Origin: an archaeon
GTDB lineage: Archaea > Thermoproteota > Nitrososphaeria > Nitrososphaerales > UBA183
Assembly: GCA_021786335.1 (NCBI GenBank)
Contig: JAJYNM010000040.1
Coordinates: forward strand, 1 to 17,590
Length of the DNA: 17,590 bases
Direction: 5' to 3'
A program made the position numbers and the translations under genes. Below the pieces are notes generated by a model, which did no database searches, had not been told where the DNA came from, and was given only the letters and a program-made list of their open reading frames with translations. Shown here in pieces: positions 6,545-13,811 of this stretch (its first letter is position 1; the number at the start of each line of letters is the position of its first letter).

Positions 6545-7489
6545 GTGTCCGGGGGCTTGTCAGCGGTAAAGCGGATCGCGGGCTTCTTCGACAGGGTGAA
6601 AGCACCTCTCGCCAAGATATCCGGACCTGGTTCCGCGAAGGACGAGGACCTGATACTGGCGGTAATAGGCAGGATCGAGGTCCCCGGGGAGGACACTTCA
6701 CTCCCGCCAGCCCCTGAAGATAGCGACGAGATGTACCGCAGGCTGATGCGTCGCCTCGACTGGCAGCTCAAGAACTCGGGCCTGACCCCCGAGGAGCTCC
6801 TCAGGTCCTACCCCTACGAGGCCCGGTCACTCCTCCTCTTCAAGTCCTACGAGAAGACGAAGAAGAAGAAAGAGTCTACCGCCTTCAAGGAAAGGCTGGT
6901 CGAAAAGGGGTTCAAGGCGGTCCAGCCCGGGGTCTGGGTGCTCCCGCCGACCAGGACCCCCCCAGGGCTCGATTCACAGGACGCCATACGGCTCTGGTTC
7001 AGGCAGAACCTGGCGAAGAAGGTGCCGAAGAGCGTCGCCTACGTCTTCCCGTTCATCGCCTCGGTGGACCTGAAGAGGATGGTCTCGGAGAGGAGAGGGA
7101 TCAGGAAGATGCCCATGGCGAGGACGCTGTTCGGCGCCCTGTCCCTAGAGGAGGTGGCCCCCCCAATGCACCTCTATGCAGCAATGAAGGCCAAGGGGAG
7201 GTCGGTCAAGGAGATCATATTGGCAGGGGACGTCCCGTTCTTGTCGAGCGCCTTCACAGAAGAGCAGGAGCTCAGGGCCATCCAGGCCAACGAGCTGGAG
7301 ATAGGGGCCCGGCTGAGGAGCGCCACCGGCTTGCGGGCGGTAAACCTGGAGGACCTGGCAAACCTCGGCCCGGAGACCCTGGCCAAGGCCCTCGAGGGCT
7401 TCGTCCCCCACCCGAAAGACTTCGGCCAGCGGCTCATCATAGAGGCCCAGTACTGGCTCAGGCATCTCGGAGGGACCGTCCCGACCTGA
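6545..7489 (+). CDS. Conserved-context protein of unknown function, third gene of the tubulin operon
   Basis: A 314-aa basic protein without a recognisable family. It starts at GTG 6545, 42 bases after the coiled-coil gene; there is no clear ribosome site, and TTG 6557 is an alternative. Residues 6-25 (S-A-V-K-R-I-A-G-F-F-D-R-V-K) would form an amphipathic helix with one hydrophobic face and one basic face, a possible membrane-surface anchor. Residues 94-172 alternate in the order strand, lysine-rich loop, helix, strand (K-A-V-Q-P-G-V-W-V-L-P-P), helix, strand (S-V-A-Y-V-F-P-F-I), which recalls a ferredoxin-like fold. The C-terminal 140 residues look helical. There is no transmembrane segment. 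Being last in the tubulin operon, it may link the filament to a membrane or nucleic acid, but that is speculation. Confidence 0.75.
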   Translation: MSGGLSAVKRIAGFFDRVKAPLAKISGPGSAKDEDLILAVIGRIEVPGEDTSLPPAPEDSDEMYRRLMRRLDWQLKNSGLTPEELLRSYPYEARSLLLFKSYEKTKKKKESTAFKERLVEKGFKAVQPGVWVLPPTRTPPGLDSQDAIRLWFRQNLAKKVPKSVAYVFPFIASVDLKRMVSERRGIRKMPMARTLFGALSLEEVAPPMHLYAAMKAKGRSVKEIILAGDVPFLSSAFTEEQELRAIQANELEIGARLRSATGLRAVNLEDLANLGPETLAKALEGFVPHPKDFGQRLIIEAQYWLRHLGGTVPT

Positions 7490-7495
7490 AGCCCA

Positions 7496-7526
7496 GGGGC
7501 TGCAAGCCCCGGGCCCCCCAGGGGCC
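7496..7526 (+). terminator. Two tandem G+C-rich hairpins after the tubulin operon
   Basis: GGGGCT-GCA-AGCCCC (7496-7510) and GGCCCC-CCA-GGGGCC (7512-7526) are two perfect 6-bp stems with 3-base loops, directly behind the stop of the 314-aa gene and just before the L24e promoter. They probably mark the 3' end of the tubulin transcript. No T-tract follows, so an archaeal terminator role is only suggestive; an RNA stability structure is an alternative. Confidence 0.45.
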
Positions 7527-7535
7527 GGCGCCGTC

Positions 7536-7542
7536 TTTATAT
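7536..7542 (+). promoter_or_regulatory. TATA box for L24e-Ndk-aIF5B
   Basis: TTTATAT lies about 50 bases before the L24e ATG at 7589 and gives a predicted transcription start near 7566. A GAGGTG ribosome site (7571-7576) lies between. This separate promoter lets the downstream half of the split ribosomal cluster run independently of the inserted tubulin cassette. Confidence 0.65.
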
Positions 7543-7588
7543 CCAGAGTCTCAAAGGCCATCGAAAGGTCGAGGTGCGGTAGCCTGAG

Positions 7589-7771
7589 ATGTACGTCCCA
7601 AAGAAATGCGTCTTCTGCGGTAAAGAGGTCAGGCTCGGTTCGGGCATCCTCTACGTGAAGAACGACGGTTCCACTAAATCATACTGTTCCTCCAAGTGCA
7701 AGACCAACGATCTGAAGTTGGGTCGCGACCCGCGCAAGCTGAAGTGGGCAAGGGTGCCTGCTAAGAGATGA
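7589..7771 (+). CDS. rpl24e: Ribosomal protein L24e
   Basis: A 60-aa large-subunit ribosomal protein with the family's zinc-ribbon: Cys7-x2-Cys10 and Cys33-x3-Cys37, separated by the typical G-S-G-I-L-Y-V-K-x-D-G segment, then the C-terminal K-L-K-W-A-R-V. Length is normal for archaea. The next gene (Ndk) begins within its stop region, a 4-base ATGA overlap. It is the first gene after the tubulin cassette and would follow S28e directly in most archaeal genomes. Confidence 0.96.
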   Translation: MYVPKKCVFCGKEVRLGSGILYVKNDGSTKSYCSSKCKTNDLKLGRDPRKLKWARVPAKR

Positions 7772-8187
7772 GCGTGGTCGAAGACACCCTGATAGTCGTG
7801 AAGCCTGACGGGGTGAGGCGGGGTCTGGTAGGGGAGATAATCGGCAGGTTCGAGAGGAAGGGGTTCGCCCTGAAGAGGGTCCAGATGCTCACCATGTCGA
7901 GGCCCCAGGCGGAGGAGTTCTACAGCGTCCACAGCCAAAAGCCGTTCTTCGGGGAGCTGGTCTCCTTCATCACCTCGGGTCCCGTCGTCGGGGCCGTCCT
8001 CTCGGGGAGGGACGCGGTCGCGACTGTCAGGCGGATGGTCGGGGCGACGAAGAGCTGGGAGGCAGCGGCGGGGACGATAAGAGGTGACTTCGGGCTCGGG
8101 CTCACAGACAACTGCATCCACGCCTCCGACTCAACCGAGAGCTTTACAAAGGAGAGCGCGGTCTTCTTCGGCAAGACGCCAGGGTGA
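7768..8187 (+). CDS. ndk: Nucleoside diphosphate kinase
   Basis: A 139-aa cytosolic enzyme that transfers the gamma-phosphate from ATP to other nucleoside diphosphates, including GDP. The family marks are all visible: the N-terminal V-K-P-D-G-V-R-R-G (Lys12), the Kpn-loop region, and the catalytic motif N-C-I-H-A-S-D-S with the phosphorylated His118. The start ATG overlaps the L24e stop. Ndk between L24e and aIF5B is the standard archaeal order and supplies GTP for translation. GTP supply to the adjacent tubulin is an appealing but untested idea. Confidence 0.97.
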   Translation: MSVVEDTLIVVKPDGVRRGLVGEIIGRFERKGFALKRVQMLTMSRPQAEEFYSVHSQKPFFGELVSFITSGPVVGAVLSGRDAVATVRRMVGATKSWEAAAGTIRGDFGLGLTDNCIHASDSTESFTKESAVFFGKTPG

Positions 8188-8213
8188 GGCCATCTTAAGG
8201 AACTGGATGAGAC

Positions 8214-10001
8214 ATGTCAGAGCAAAGCCGCATGCGGCAGCCTGTGGTAGTCATCCTGGGGCACGTAGACTCCGGGAAGACGTCGATCGCTGACTGCCTG
8301 AGGGGGACCGGGGTCCAGGCCCGCGAGGTGGGCGGGATAACCCAGGAGATAGGCGCAAGCTTCTTCCCCATGGAGACGCTGAAGGAGATCTGCGGGCCCC
8401 TCCTGGACCGCGCTGGGGGGGAGCTGCACATCCCAGGGCTCCTCATGATAGACACCCCCGGCCATGCTGTCTTCTCTAACCTGAGGCTAAGGGGAGGGTC
8501 GGCGGCCGACATAGCCATCCTGGTCGTCGACGTCCTGAAGGGGCTGGAGAACCAGACACTTGAGAGCATCGACATCCTGAAGCAGAGGCAGGTGCCTTTC
8601 CTTGTCGCACTGAACAAGATAGACATGATCAACGGCTGGAGGAAGGGGAGCAAGGGGCCGCTCCTGCAGGTCATGAAGGACCAGGTCCCGACCTGGGGGG
8701 ACGAGCTTGAGGAGCGGCTGTACAACGTGGTAGGGGGGCTCAACCGCCTCGGCTTCCAGTCAGACGCCTACTACAGGGTGAAGGACTTCCGGAAGCAGGT
8801 GTCCATCGTCCCAGTCTCGGCGCGGGCCCCGGTGGGGATGCCTGAAATGCTCGCCATGCTGATCGGCCTCGCGCAGCAGTTCCTGAAGGGGAGGCTGAAG
8901 GTGGGGGATGCACGCTCGGCGCGGGGGATCATACTCGAGCTCCAGGAGGAGGTGGGGATAGGCCAGACCGCCAACGTGATCCTGACCGAAGGGACCCTGA
9001 GCGTCGGAGACTCAATCTCGTTGGTCCGCAGGGACGGGACGTCAAAGTCGAAGGTGAAGGCGCTGTTCATGCCGAAGCCGCTGGACGAGATGCGCGACCC
9101 CAGGGACAAGTTTACGCCCGTGAGCTCCGTCTACGCCGCAGCAGGGGTGAAGCTGGTCACCCCGGACCTCGGGGGGGTGGTGGCGGGGACCTCAATCGCG
9201 TCCTTCTCCACCGAGCAGCAGTTCCAGGACCTGAAGGCAGAGATGGAGAAGGAGCTCTCCAACATCGTGGTCAAGACCGACAACATGGGGGTGATAGTGA
9301 AGGCGGGGAGCATAGGCGGCCTCGAGGCCCTGCTTAGGATGCTGGAGGAGAGGGGGGTCCCCGTGAGGGAGGCGGACATAGGGGACATCTCGAAGAACGA
9401 CATCGTGGCCGCCCAGGTGGTGGGGGAGCACGACCCTTACCTCGGAGCGATCCTCGGCTTCGACTCGAAGGTCCTCCCAGAGGCGAAGGAGTACGTTGGC
9501 TCGAGCCCGATCTTCTACTCCTCGGTGATCTACGAGGTCATCGACGACTACGTCAGCTGGGCGGCGTCGAAGAGGGACGCGGACGAAAGGGCGGCCCTCT
9601 CGAGCCTGACGAGGCCGTGCAAGCTCAAGGTCCTCCCGGGGACGTTCTTCAGGCGCAACGACCCCGCCGTCTTCGGTGTCGTGGTGGTCGCCGGGAGGCT
9701 CCGCCCCAAGGTGAAGCTGATGTCGTCGGAGGGGACGGAGGTAGGGACGGTCGAGCAGGTGCAGGACAACGGCAAAGCTGTCGTCGAGGCGAAGGAGGGG
9801 GAAGAGGTGGCCATCTCGGTCCAGGGCCCGACCCTCGGGAGGCAGGTGAAAGAGAACGACACCCTCTACGCCACCCCCCGGAGCCACGAAGCGAAGCTCC
9901 TCCGCACCAAGCTCCTCGGCTCCCTGACCGAGGACGAGAAGCAGGTGCTCGACGCGATAGTCGCGATAAAATCCGCGGCAGACCCGATGTACGGGTTTTA
10001 G
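8214..10001 (+). CDS. infB: Translation initiation factor aIF5B (IF2-like GTPase)
   Basis: A 595-aa initiation GTPase that promotes subunit joining and places the initiator tRNA. The G domain is complete: G1 G-H-V-D-S-G-K-T (16-23), switch-I Thr in G-G-I-T-Q-E-I-G (about 43), G3 D-T-P-G-H (80-84) and G4 N-K-I-D (134-137). It is followed by beta-barrel domain II, an alpha/beta domain III (about residues 335-440) and domain IV. Length agrees with archaeal aIF5B, which lacks the long N-terminal extension of bacterial and eukaryotic forms. The ATG lies 26 bases after Ndk on the same transcript. No inteins are present. Confidence 0.96.
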   Translation: MSEQSRMRQPVVVILGHVDSGKTSIADCLRGTGVQAREVGGITQEIGASFFPMETLKEICGPLLDRAGGELHIPGLLMIDTPGHAVFSNLRLRGGSAADIAILVVDVLKGLENQTLESIDILKQRQVPFLVALNKIDMINGWRKGSKGPLLQVMKDQVPTWGDELEERLYNVVGGLNRLGFQSDAYYRVKDFRKQVSIVPVSARAPVGMPEMLAMLIGLAQQFLKGRLKVGDARSARGIILELQEEVGIGQTANVILTEGTLSVGDSISLVRRDGTSKSKVKALFMPKPLDEMRDPRDKFTPVSSVYAAAGVKLVTPDLGGVVAGTSIASFSTEQQFQDLKAEMEKELSNIVVKTDNMGVIVKAGSIGGLEALLRMLEERGVPVREADIGDISKNDIVAAQVVGEHDPYLGAILGFDSKVLPEAKEYVGSSPIFYSSVIYEVIDDYVSWAASKRDADERAALSSLTRPCKLKVLPGTFFRRNDPAVFGVVVVAGRLRPKVKLMSSEGTEVGTVEQVQDNGKAVVEAKEGEEVAISVQGPTLGRQVKENDTLYATPRSHEAKLLRTKLLGSLTEDEKQVLDAIVAIKSAADPMYGF

Positions 10002-10002
10002 A

Positions 10003-10010
10003 TTTAATTA
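10003..10010 (+). promoter_or_regulatory. TATA-like box before S6e
   Basis: TTTAATTA begins two bases after the aIF5B stop, and its centre lies about 29 bases before the S6e ATG at 10036. The S6e message would start almost at its start codon, as expected for a leaderless transcript. Confidence 0.6.
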
Positions 10011-10035
10011 CCCGGTGTGGTCGGAGCCGGTTTAG

Positions 10036-10395
10036 ATGGCGAGCTTCAAGCTGGTCCTCTCTGACCCCAAGACAGGAAAGTCCGAGGCCAAGGAACTCAA
10101 GGACTCCCCGGCTCAACTACTGATCGGGAGGAAGATAGGGGACGTCTTGGACGGAGCCACCATAGGGCTGGCCGGGAAGATAAAGATCACCGGCGGGAGC
10201 GACAAGGCGGGGTTCCCCATGCGCGGGGACGCGCTGGGGGGAGGGAAGAACTACATCCTCATGACCAGGGGGGTAGGGTACAGGACGAAGGAAGAAGGGT
10301 CCAAGAAGCGGAAGCTGGTGAGAGGGGGGACGATAACCGAGGAGACGTTCCAGGTGAACGCCAAGCTCGTAGACGAGCCACAGAAAGCAAGCTAG
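10036..10395 (+). CDS. rps6e: Ribosomal protein S6e
   Basis: A 119-aa small-subunit ribosomal protein of the archaeal/eukaryotic S6e family. The conserved core is clear: L-L-I-G-R-K-I-G-D-V-x-D-G, then G-L-x-G-x-x-I-x-I-T-G-G-S-D-K-A-G-F-P-M-R-G-D, and the basic K-K-R-K-L-V-R-G tail region. It lacks the long phosphorylated C-terminal tail of eukaryotic S6, as usual in archaea. It follows aIF5B with a 34-base gap that holds its own TATA-like box. Confidence 0.96.
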   Translation: MASFKLVLSDPKTGKSEAKELKDSPAQLLIGRKIGDVLDGATIGLAGKIKITGGSDKAGFPMRGDALGGGKNYILMTRGVGYRTKEEGSKKRKLVRGGTITEETFQVNAKLVDEPQKAS

Positions 10396-10488
10396 ACGCG
10401 TCCGGCGTCGTTTTATGGCAAAACTCGTGAACTCCCTGACTGAAAAGCAGAAATATCTGGGGTCGAGCCGGGACCACAGGGACCTCGC

Positions 10489-10947
10489 TTGGCCAGGCTG
10501 GACGACCTAGACATGAAGATACTCTCCTCCCTCCATGCCGACGCGTCGGTGTCCGTCCCCAAGCTCAGCAAGGAGCTCGGGGTCAACCTCTCGGTGATGT
10601 ACAGCAGGATAAAGCGCCTGCAGAAGCGGGGGGTGATAGAGCGGTTCACGGTGCAGGTCAACGAGGACATGCTCGGCATGCACGCCGGGGCGCTGGCAGG
10701 TCTCAACATCGACCCGAAGCTGAGGGAGAGCGTCCTGGGCGAGATCGAGAAGGTCGGGGGCGTCAGGCTCGTCAGGGAGGTGACAGGAAGGTTCGACGTC
10801 ATCATAAACCTCAGAGGGAGGTCTCTGGACGAGCTGCACAGGACGGTCTACGACCTGATAGGGAAGATACCGGGGGTGATGCACACCGAGGTGTTCATGG
10901 AGGTCTCCAGGCGCTACCCTCCGGTCAGCTTCAAGCTCACCGAGTGA
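10489..10947 (+). CDS. Lrp/AsnC family transcriptional regulator
   Basis: A 152-aa protein with the two-domain Lrp layout: an N-terminal winged HTH (L-D-x-L-D-M-K-I-L-S-S-L, then V-P-K-L-S-K-E-L-G and a recognition helix around V-M-Y-S-R-I-K-R-L, residues 5-50), and a C-terminal RAM-type alpha/beta domain (about 65-140) that usually makes oligomers and binds amino acids. The start is TTG at 10489, because the conserved L-D-D-L-D begins immediately after it and no ATG is in frame upstream. An A+T island (AAATAT, 10451-10456) may be its TATA box. The neighbours do not reveal its target or ligand. Confidence 0.93.
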   Translation: MARLDDLDMKILSSLHADASVSVPKLSKELGVNLSVMYSRIKRLQKRGVIERFTVQVNEDMLGMHAGALAGLNIDPKLRESVLGEIEKVGGVRLVREVTGRFDVIINLRGRSLDELHRTVYDLIGKIPGVMHTEVFMEVSRRYPPVSFKLTE

Positions 10948-10956
10948 CGCCCAAGG

Positions 10957-10964
10957 TTCATATG
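10957..10964 (+). promoter_or_regulatory. TATA box for the HExxH / NTase-kinase pair
   Basis: TTCATATG lies about 27 bases before the TTG at 10988, which places the transcription start at or next to the start codon. This suggests a leaderless message and supports TTG as the true start of the 228-aa protein. Confidence 0.6.
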
Positions 10965-10987
10965 CACCGGGCCGAGGTAGCGCCCAG

Positions 10988-11674
10988 TTGGACCCGTTGA
11001 TCCTGCTCGACCAGGCCGTGGCGCAAGAGAAGGTCCCCAGGGCGCTGGCCAAGAAGGTGAGGCTGAGGATGAAGTACCTCCAGGCGGCGGTGGAACGGGT
11101 GGAGAAGGCGAGCGGCCTCCGCTACCCGCCCTACTACGTCGAGCCGACCCTCCCCGTCTCGAAGTCAGGGAGCGAGTACGGACAGATGGGGGTGCTCTTC
11201 GCCAGGGTGATCCCGACCGCGGTCAACGGCGTCGTACTGATCTTGGTGCAGTTCACCGCCGCTCTCGTCGCCTTCGGGACCAAGGGGACCATTGACGCCG
11301 TAGCCGCCCACGAGTTCACCCACTATGTCGACCTCGTCCGAAAGCTGAGCACGACCAACGTCATGAGCGACGAGACCGCCACCACCCTGTACGAGGCGGC
11401 GTTCGCCGACGCGGAGCGGGTCGTCCCCCCCAAGCTCCTCTTCGCCGACAAGGCTCTCGTCTCGCTGGTCAGCCGGAAGTTCAAGAACGAGCTGTCTGAC
11501 GAGGCCCTCAACAAGAAGGTGGGGGCTTCGTGGATAGCGAAGGACCTCCCCGTCCGGCTGGTAGGGCCGGAGGAGAACAGGGTCAGCCTTTCGATGGAGG
11601 CGGTGGCGGCAACGAAGTTCGACCCCGCAGTCCTGGCGAAGGTCGCAGAACTAGGGAAGAAGGCCCGCCCTTGA
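10988..11674 (+). CDS. Small zincin-like HExxH protein
   Basis: A 228-aa protein whose A-V-A-A-H-E-F-T-H-Y (residues 104-113) contains HExxH with the preceding small residues expected of a zinc metalloprotease active-site helix. Glu129 and Glu136, in the helix after it, are candidates for the third zinc ligand. A mildly hydrophobic stretch before the motif (about 80-96) is probably a buried strand rather than a membrane segment, since no signal peptide is present. I do not recognise the family. The start is TTG 10988, chosen from the TATA position. The stop overlaps the next gene's TTG start by 4 bases (TTGA), so it is coupled to the nucleotidyltransferase-kinase. Activity is inferred from the motif alone. 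Confidence 0.8.
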   Translation: MDPLILLDQAVAQEKVPRALAKKVRLRMKYLQAAVERVEKASGLRYPPYYVEPTLPVSKSGSEYGQMGVLFARVIPTAVNGVVLILVQFTAALVAFGTKGTIDAVAAHEFTHYVDLVRKLSTTNVMSDETATTLYEAAFADAERVVPPKLLFADKALVSLVSRKFKNELSDEALNKKVGASWIAKDLPVRLVGPEENRVSLSMEAVAATKFDPAVLAKVAELGKKARP

Positions 11675-13296
11675 GGCTGAAAGAAGAGGAGCGCGCCACC
11701 TTAGAGAAGCTCGCGGCCGCGCTCGTGGACCCGTCGAAGACTTCCGGGGTCGCGGCCTACGGCTCGAAGGTCGCAGGGTACGCCAGGCCTGACTCTGACT
11801 ACGACGTCATCATAGTGGCGAAGCGCTTCAGGGAGGGGGTCCGATACAGGTATGTCAGCGACCCCGTCGAGGCCTCGGCCCTGATAGTAGACGAAGACAT
11901 GCTTCTCCAGGACGCGCGGTCGTCCTACCTCGGGGAGTTCGTCGTCGGGCGGCTCCTCAACGCCTACGAGCCGCTTTCTAACCCCGAGCTGTTCCGGAAG
12001 GCCGAGCACGAGTACAAGAAGCGTGTCATCGTCGAGGCCCTGCTCGACCTGTCCTCGGACTACGGGGAGTTCGGGAGCCGCCTGTTGGTCCCCTACGACT
12101 ACTTCCTCTTCGACAAGCTCCACAGCCGCGCGGCCATCTACCCCCCGGCGCTCTACAGCTACGTCCACACGTATACCTCAGGGCTTGGGGAGGCGAACCG
12201 GGCGGAGTCCGTGGCCGGGTTCAGGGCCGCCGCCGAGGCCCTACAGCCGAGGGGCTTCCTGGTCGCAGGGCAAGACGGCGTGAGGCTCGTCCCAGAGAAG
12301 GTGAGGGGGGACGCGTTCACCAGGGTGCAGTCGCTCTTCTCCGTCACCGCTAGGGGGGTGGCCCAGTACGCGGTCCACGGCTACGCCGGGAGGGTAGGGC
12401 CGTCTGTGTTCAGCAGGGAGGCGCTGTCGAAGCTGAGACGGATGAGGGAGGCGCCTCCGAGGTTCGTCCCCCTGGAGCTCCCCCGCTCGCTGCTCAGGCT
12501 GGACGAGGGGGCGATAATACCTGACGCGTCGTTCCTGGTGAAGGAGCTGGCCACCCTCCTGGGGCTGGACACCTACTCCACCACGGAGAAGGACATCGGG
12601 GAGCCGTACTCCACCACGAGGGTCCTCACCTTCAGGGCCGGCGAGGTGGAGAGGTCAGTCGTGGTCAAGAACTACACGGACGTGAGGTCCCTCAAGTGGG
12701 CCTTCCTGGGGATCTGGGCGTCCACCGCGAACAAGTTCAGCGCGGGCCCCATCACGCGGATGGACCGCGAATACGGGGCGACCCTCTCCCTGAGGGCGAG
12801 AGGGGTCCTTGTCCCGGCTCTCATCGCCGTCGCTCCTGCAGAGCGGATCCTTGTGAAAGACTTCGTCAGGGGCCCGACGCTGGCCTCGGAGATCAACGCC
12901 TTCCTGAAGGGAGACGGCGCCCCTCTCCCGCAGGTGGGGCCCTACGGGGACCTGATGGCCCGGGTCCACGGCTGGGGGATGGCGCTCGGGGACGCCAAAC
13001 CGAGCAACGTCATCGTCTCCGGGGAGGGGCTCTACCTCACAGACCTGGAACAGGCGTGCAGCGGCGGGGACCAGGCGTGGGACGTGGCAGAGTTCGTGTA
13101 CTACACCGCCAAGCTCTCCAACAGAGAAGACGCGATGAAGAGGGTGGCCGCGGCCTTCCTAGACTCCTACGTCAAGGAGGGGGACGCATCGGTGGTGGCG
13201 AAGGCCAGGGGGTCGAAGTACTTCGGCCCCTTCAGGCCTTTCCTGACCCCTGGGATGGCAAAGATGCTCAGAGACCTGATGTCACGCTACGCCTAG
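11671..13296 (+). CDS. Nucleotidyltransferase fused to a kinase-like domain
   Basis: A 541-aa fusion. Residues 30-49 carry the polymerase-beta-type nucleotidyltransferase signature G-S-K-V-A-G-Y-A-R-P-D-S-D-Y-D (Gly31-Ser32, Asp43, Asp45). Residues about 100-280 are a helical middle region without a clear match. The C-terminal part has the marks of a small kinase of the Bud32/RIO/aminoglycoside-kinase type: V-V-V-K (Lys333), R-E-Y (Glu367), the catalytic loop G-D-A-K-P-S-N (440-446) and the metal-binding T-D-L-E (Asp458). Start choice: the frame is open further back to 11530, but TTG 11671 overlaps the upstream stop by 4 bases and gives a clean N-terminus; earlier starts would lie within the HExxH gene. 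Substrates are unknown. Confidence 0.85.
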   Translation: MRLKEEERATLEKLAAALVDPSKTSGVAAYGSKVAGYARPDSDYDVIIVAKRFREGVRYRYVSDPVEASALIVDEDMLLQDARSSYLGEFVVGRLLNAYEPLSNPELFRKAEHEYKKRVIVEALLDLSSDYGEFGSRLLVPYDYFLFDKLHSRAAIYPPALYSYVHTYTSGLGEANRAESVAGFRAAAEALQPRGFLVAGQDGVRLVPEKVRGDAFTRVQSLFSVTARGVAQYAVHGYAGRVGPSVFSREALSKLRRMREAPPRFVPLELPRSLLRLDEGAIIPDASFLVKELATLLGLDTYSTTEKDIGEPYSTTRVLTFRAGEVERSVVVKNYTDVRSLKWAFLGIWASTANKFSAGPITRMDREYGATLSLRARGVLVPALIAVAPAERILVKDFVRGPTLASEINAFLKGDGAPLPQVGPYGDLMARVHGWGMALGDAKPSNVIVSGEGLYLTDLEQACSGGDQAWDVAEFVYYTAKLSNREDAMKRVAAAFLDSYVKEGDASVVAKARGSKYFGPFRPFLTPGMAKMLRDLMSRYA

Positions 13297-13312
13297 CCCC
13301 CTCTGGGCGTAG
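13287..13312 (+). terminator. Hairpin at the end of the NTase-kinase gene
   Basis: CTACGCC (13287-13293, overlapping the stop) pairs perfectly with GGCGTAG (13306-13312) around a 12-base loop. An alternative pairing of CCCC with GGGG is possible. It lies where the long plus-strand core region ends. No T-tract follows. Confidence 0.35.
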
Positions 13313-13376
13313 GGGTGGCGCATCCGTGGACGCTAGGTACGACGCGGGGGCGTATCGCCCTCTACCGGGGCGGGAG

Positions 13377-13417
13377 TCGTCCGGCTATCACCCCATAGTC
13401 GAAGGCGGGCTTGTTGA
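13377..13417. repeat. Dispersed intergenic repeat, copy C
   Basis: This 41-base stretch matches 15381-15421 without gaps at 34 of 41 positions. The shared core includes GAAGGCGGG. A related G+C-rich segment extends to the left with a 6-base insertion. It lies between the convergent NTase-kinase and wHTH genes. The rest of the 13297-13489 gap shows nothing else that I can identify. Confidence 0.7.
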
Positions 13418-13489
13418 TTCGCAATCCGTTAGCCACTGCGAGCAAGACGATGCATGGGACAAGTGCCGGATGTGTTTTCTGCTCTCGTT

Positions 13490-13777
13490 CTATAGCCTGA
13501 GCCCAAACGACTTGGCGAAGTCCTCGAAGTTCCTGTAGGTCGCGAGATAGCGGAAGCCGTTCTCCGTCACGGCGTACCTGGTCCTCCCACCTCGGTTCAA
13601 TTCAACAATCAATCCAGCCTGGACTAGACCACGGAGCGTCTGGAGGGCCCTCGGGTAGGACACATTCCCTTTCCTGAGGATTGTTGCGATGCCTGCCCCT
13701 TCCTCCTCGTCGTCGGAGTGCGTGGCAGCAGCTAGTAGGTCGGCCACAATCCCCTCCCTTGTCCTATGCCTTCTCAC
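13490..13777 (-). CDS. Small winged-helix DNA-binding protein (HTH_45-like)
   Basis: A protein of about 95 aa with a single wHTH: an N-terminal helix (R-T-R-E-G-I-V-A-D-L-L), a recognition region S-Y-P-R-A-L-Q-T-L-R-G-L-V-Q-A-G-L-I, a wing R-G-G-R-T-R-Y-A-V-T, then N-G-F-R-Y-L and a C-terminal helix F-E-D-F-A-K-S-F-G-L. This order is characteristic of the small archaeal wHTH family abundant in Thaumarchaeota. An acidic insert (D-D-E-E-E) lies between the first helices. I prefer the GTG at 13777, which gives the family-like M-R-R-H-R-T-R start; TTG 13789 would add four residues. It follows the exported-protein gene on the same strand with a gap of 22-34 bases, so they may share a transcript. 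Its target is unknown. Confidence 0.8.
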   Translation of the reverse strand: MRRHRTREGIVADLLAAATHSDDEEEGAGIATILRKGNVSYPRALQTLRGLVQAGLIVELNRGGRTRYAVTENGFRYLATYRNFEDFAKSFGLRL

Positions 13778-13811
13778 TGATGTGTGCAACGCTTCGTCTC
13801 TGTCCCTGGAC

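Noticed and set aside
7490..7588. Possible small structured RNA in the G+C-rich gap before L24e
   Set aside because: Only two short independent hairpins and a TATA box are visible. No known RNA class fits, and a terminator plus promoter explains the gap.
10415..10510. A 31-codon frame starting ATG at 10415, overlapping the Lrp start, as a possible leader peptide
   Set aside because: It runs into the Lrp gene out of frame, has no recognisable peptide, and its ATG lies inside what may be a TATA-like TTTTATGG. No evidence of translation.
11530..11670. N-terminal extension of the nucleotidyltransferase-kinase back to 11530
   Set aside because: It lies wholly within the HExxH gene in another frame and has a Gly/Arg/Pro-rich shadow composition. 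TTG 11671 with a 4-base overlap is the better start.
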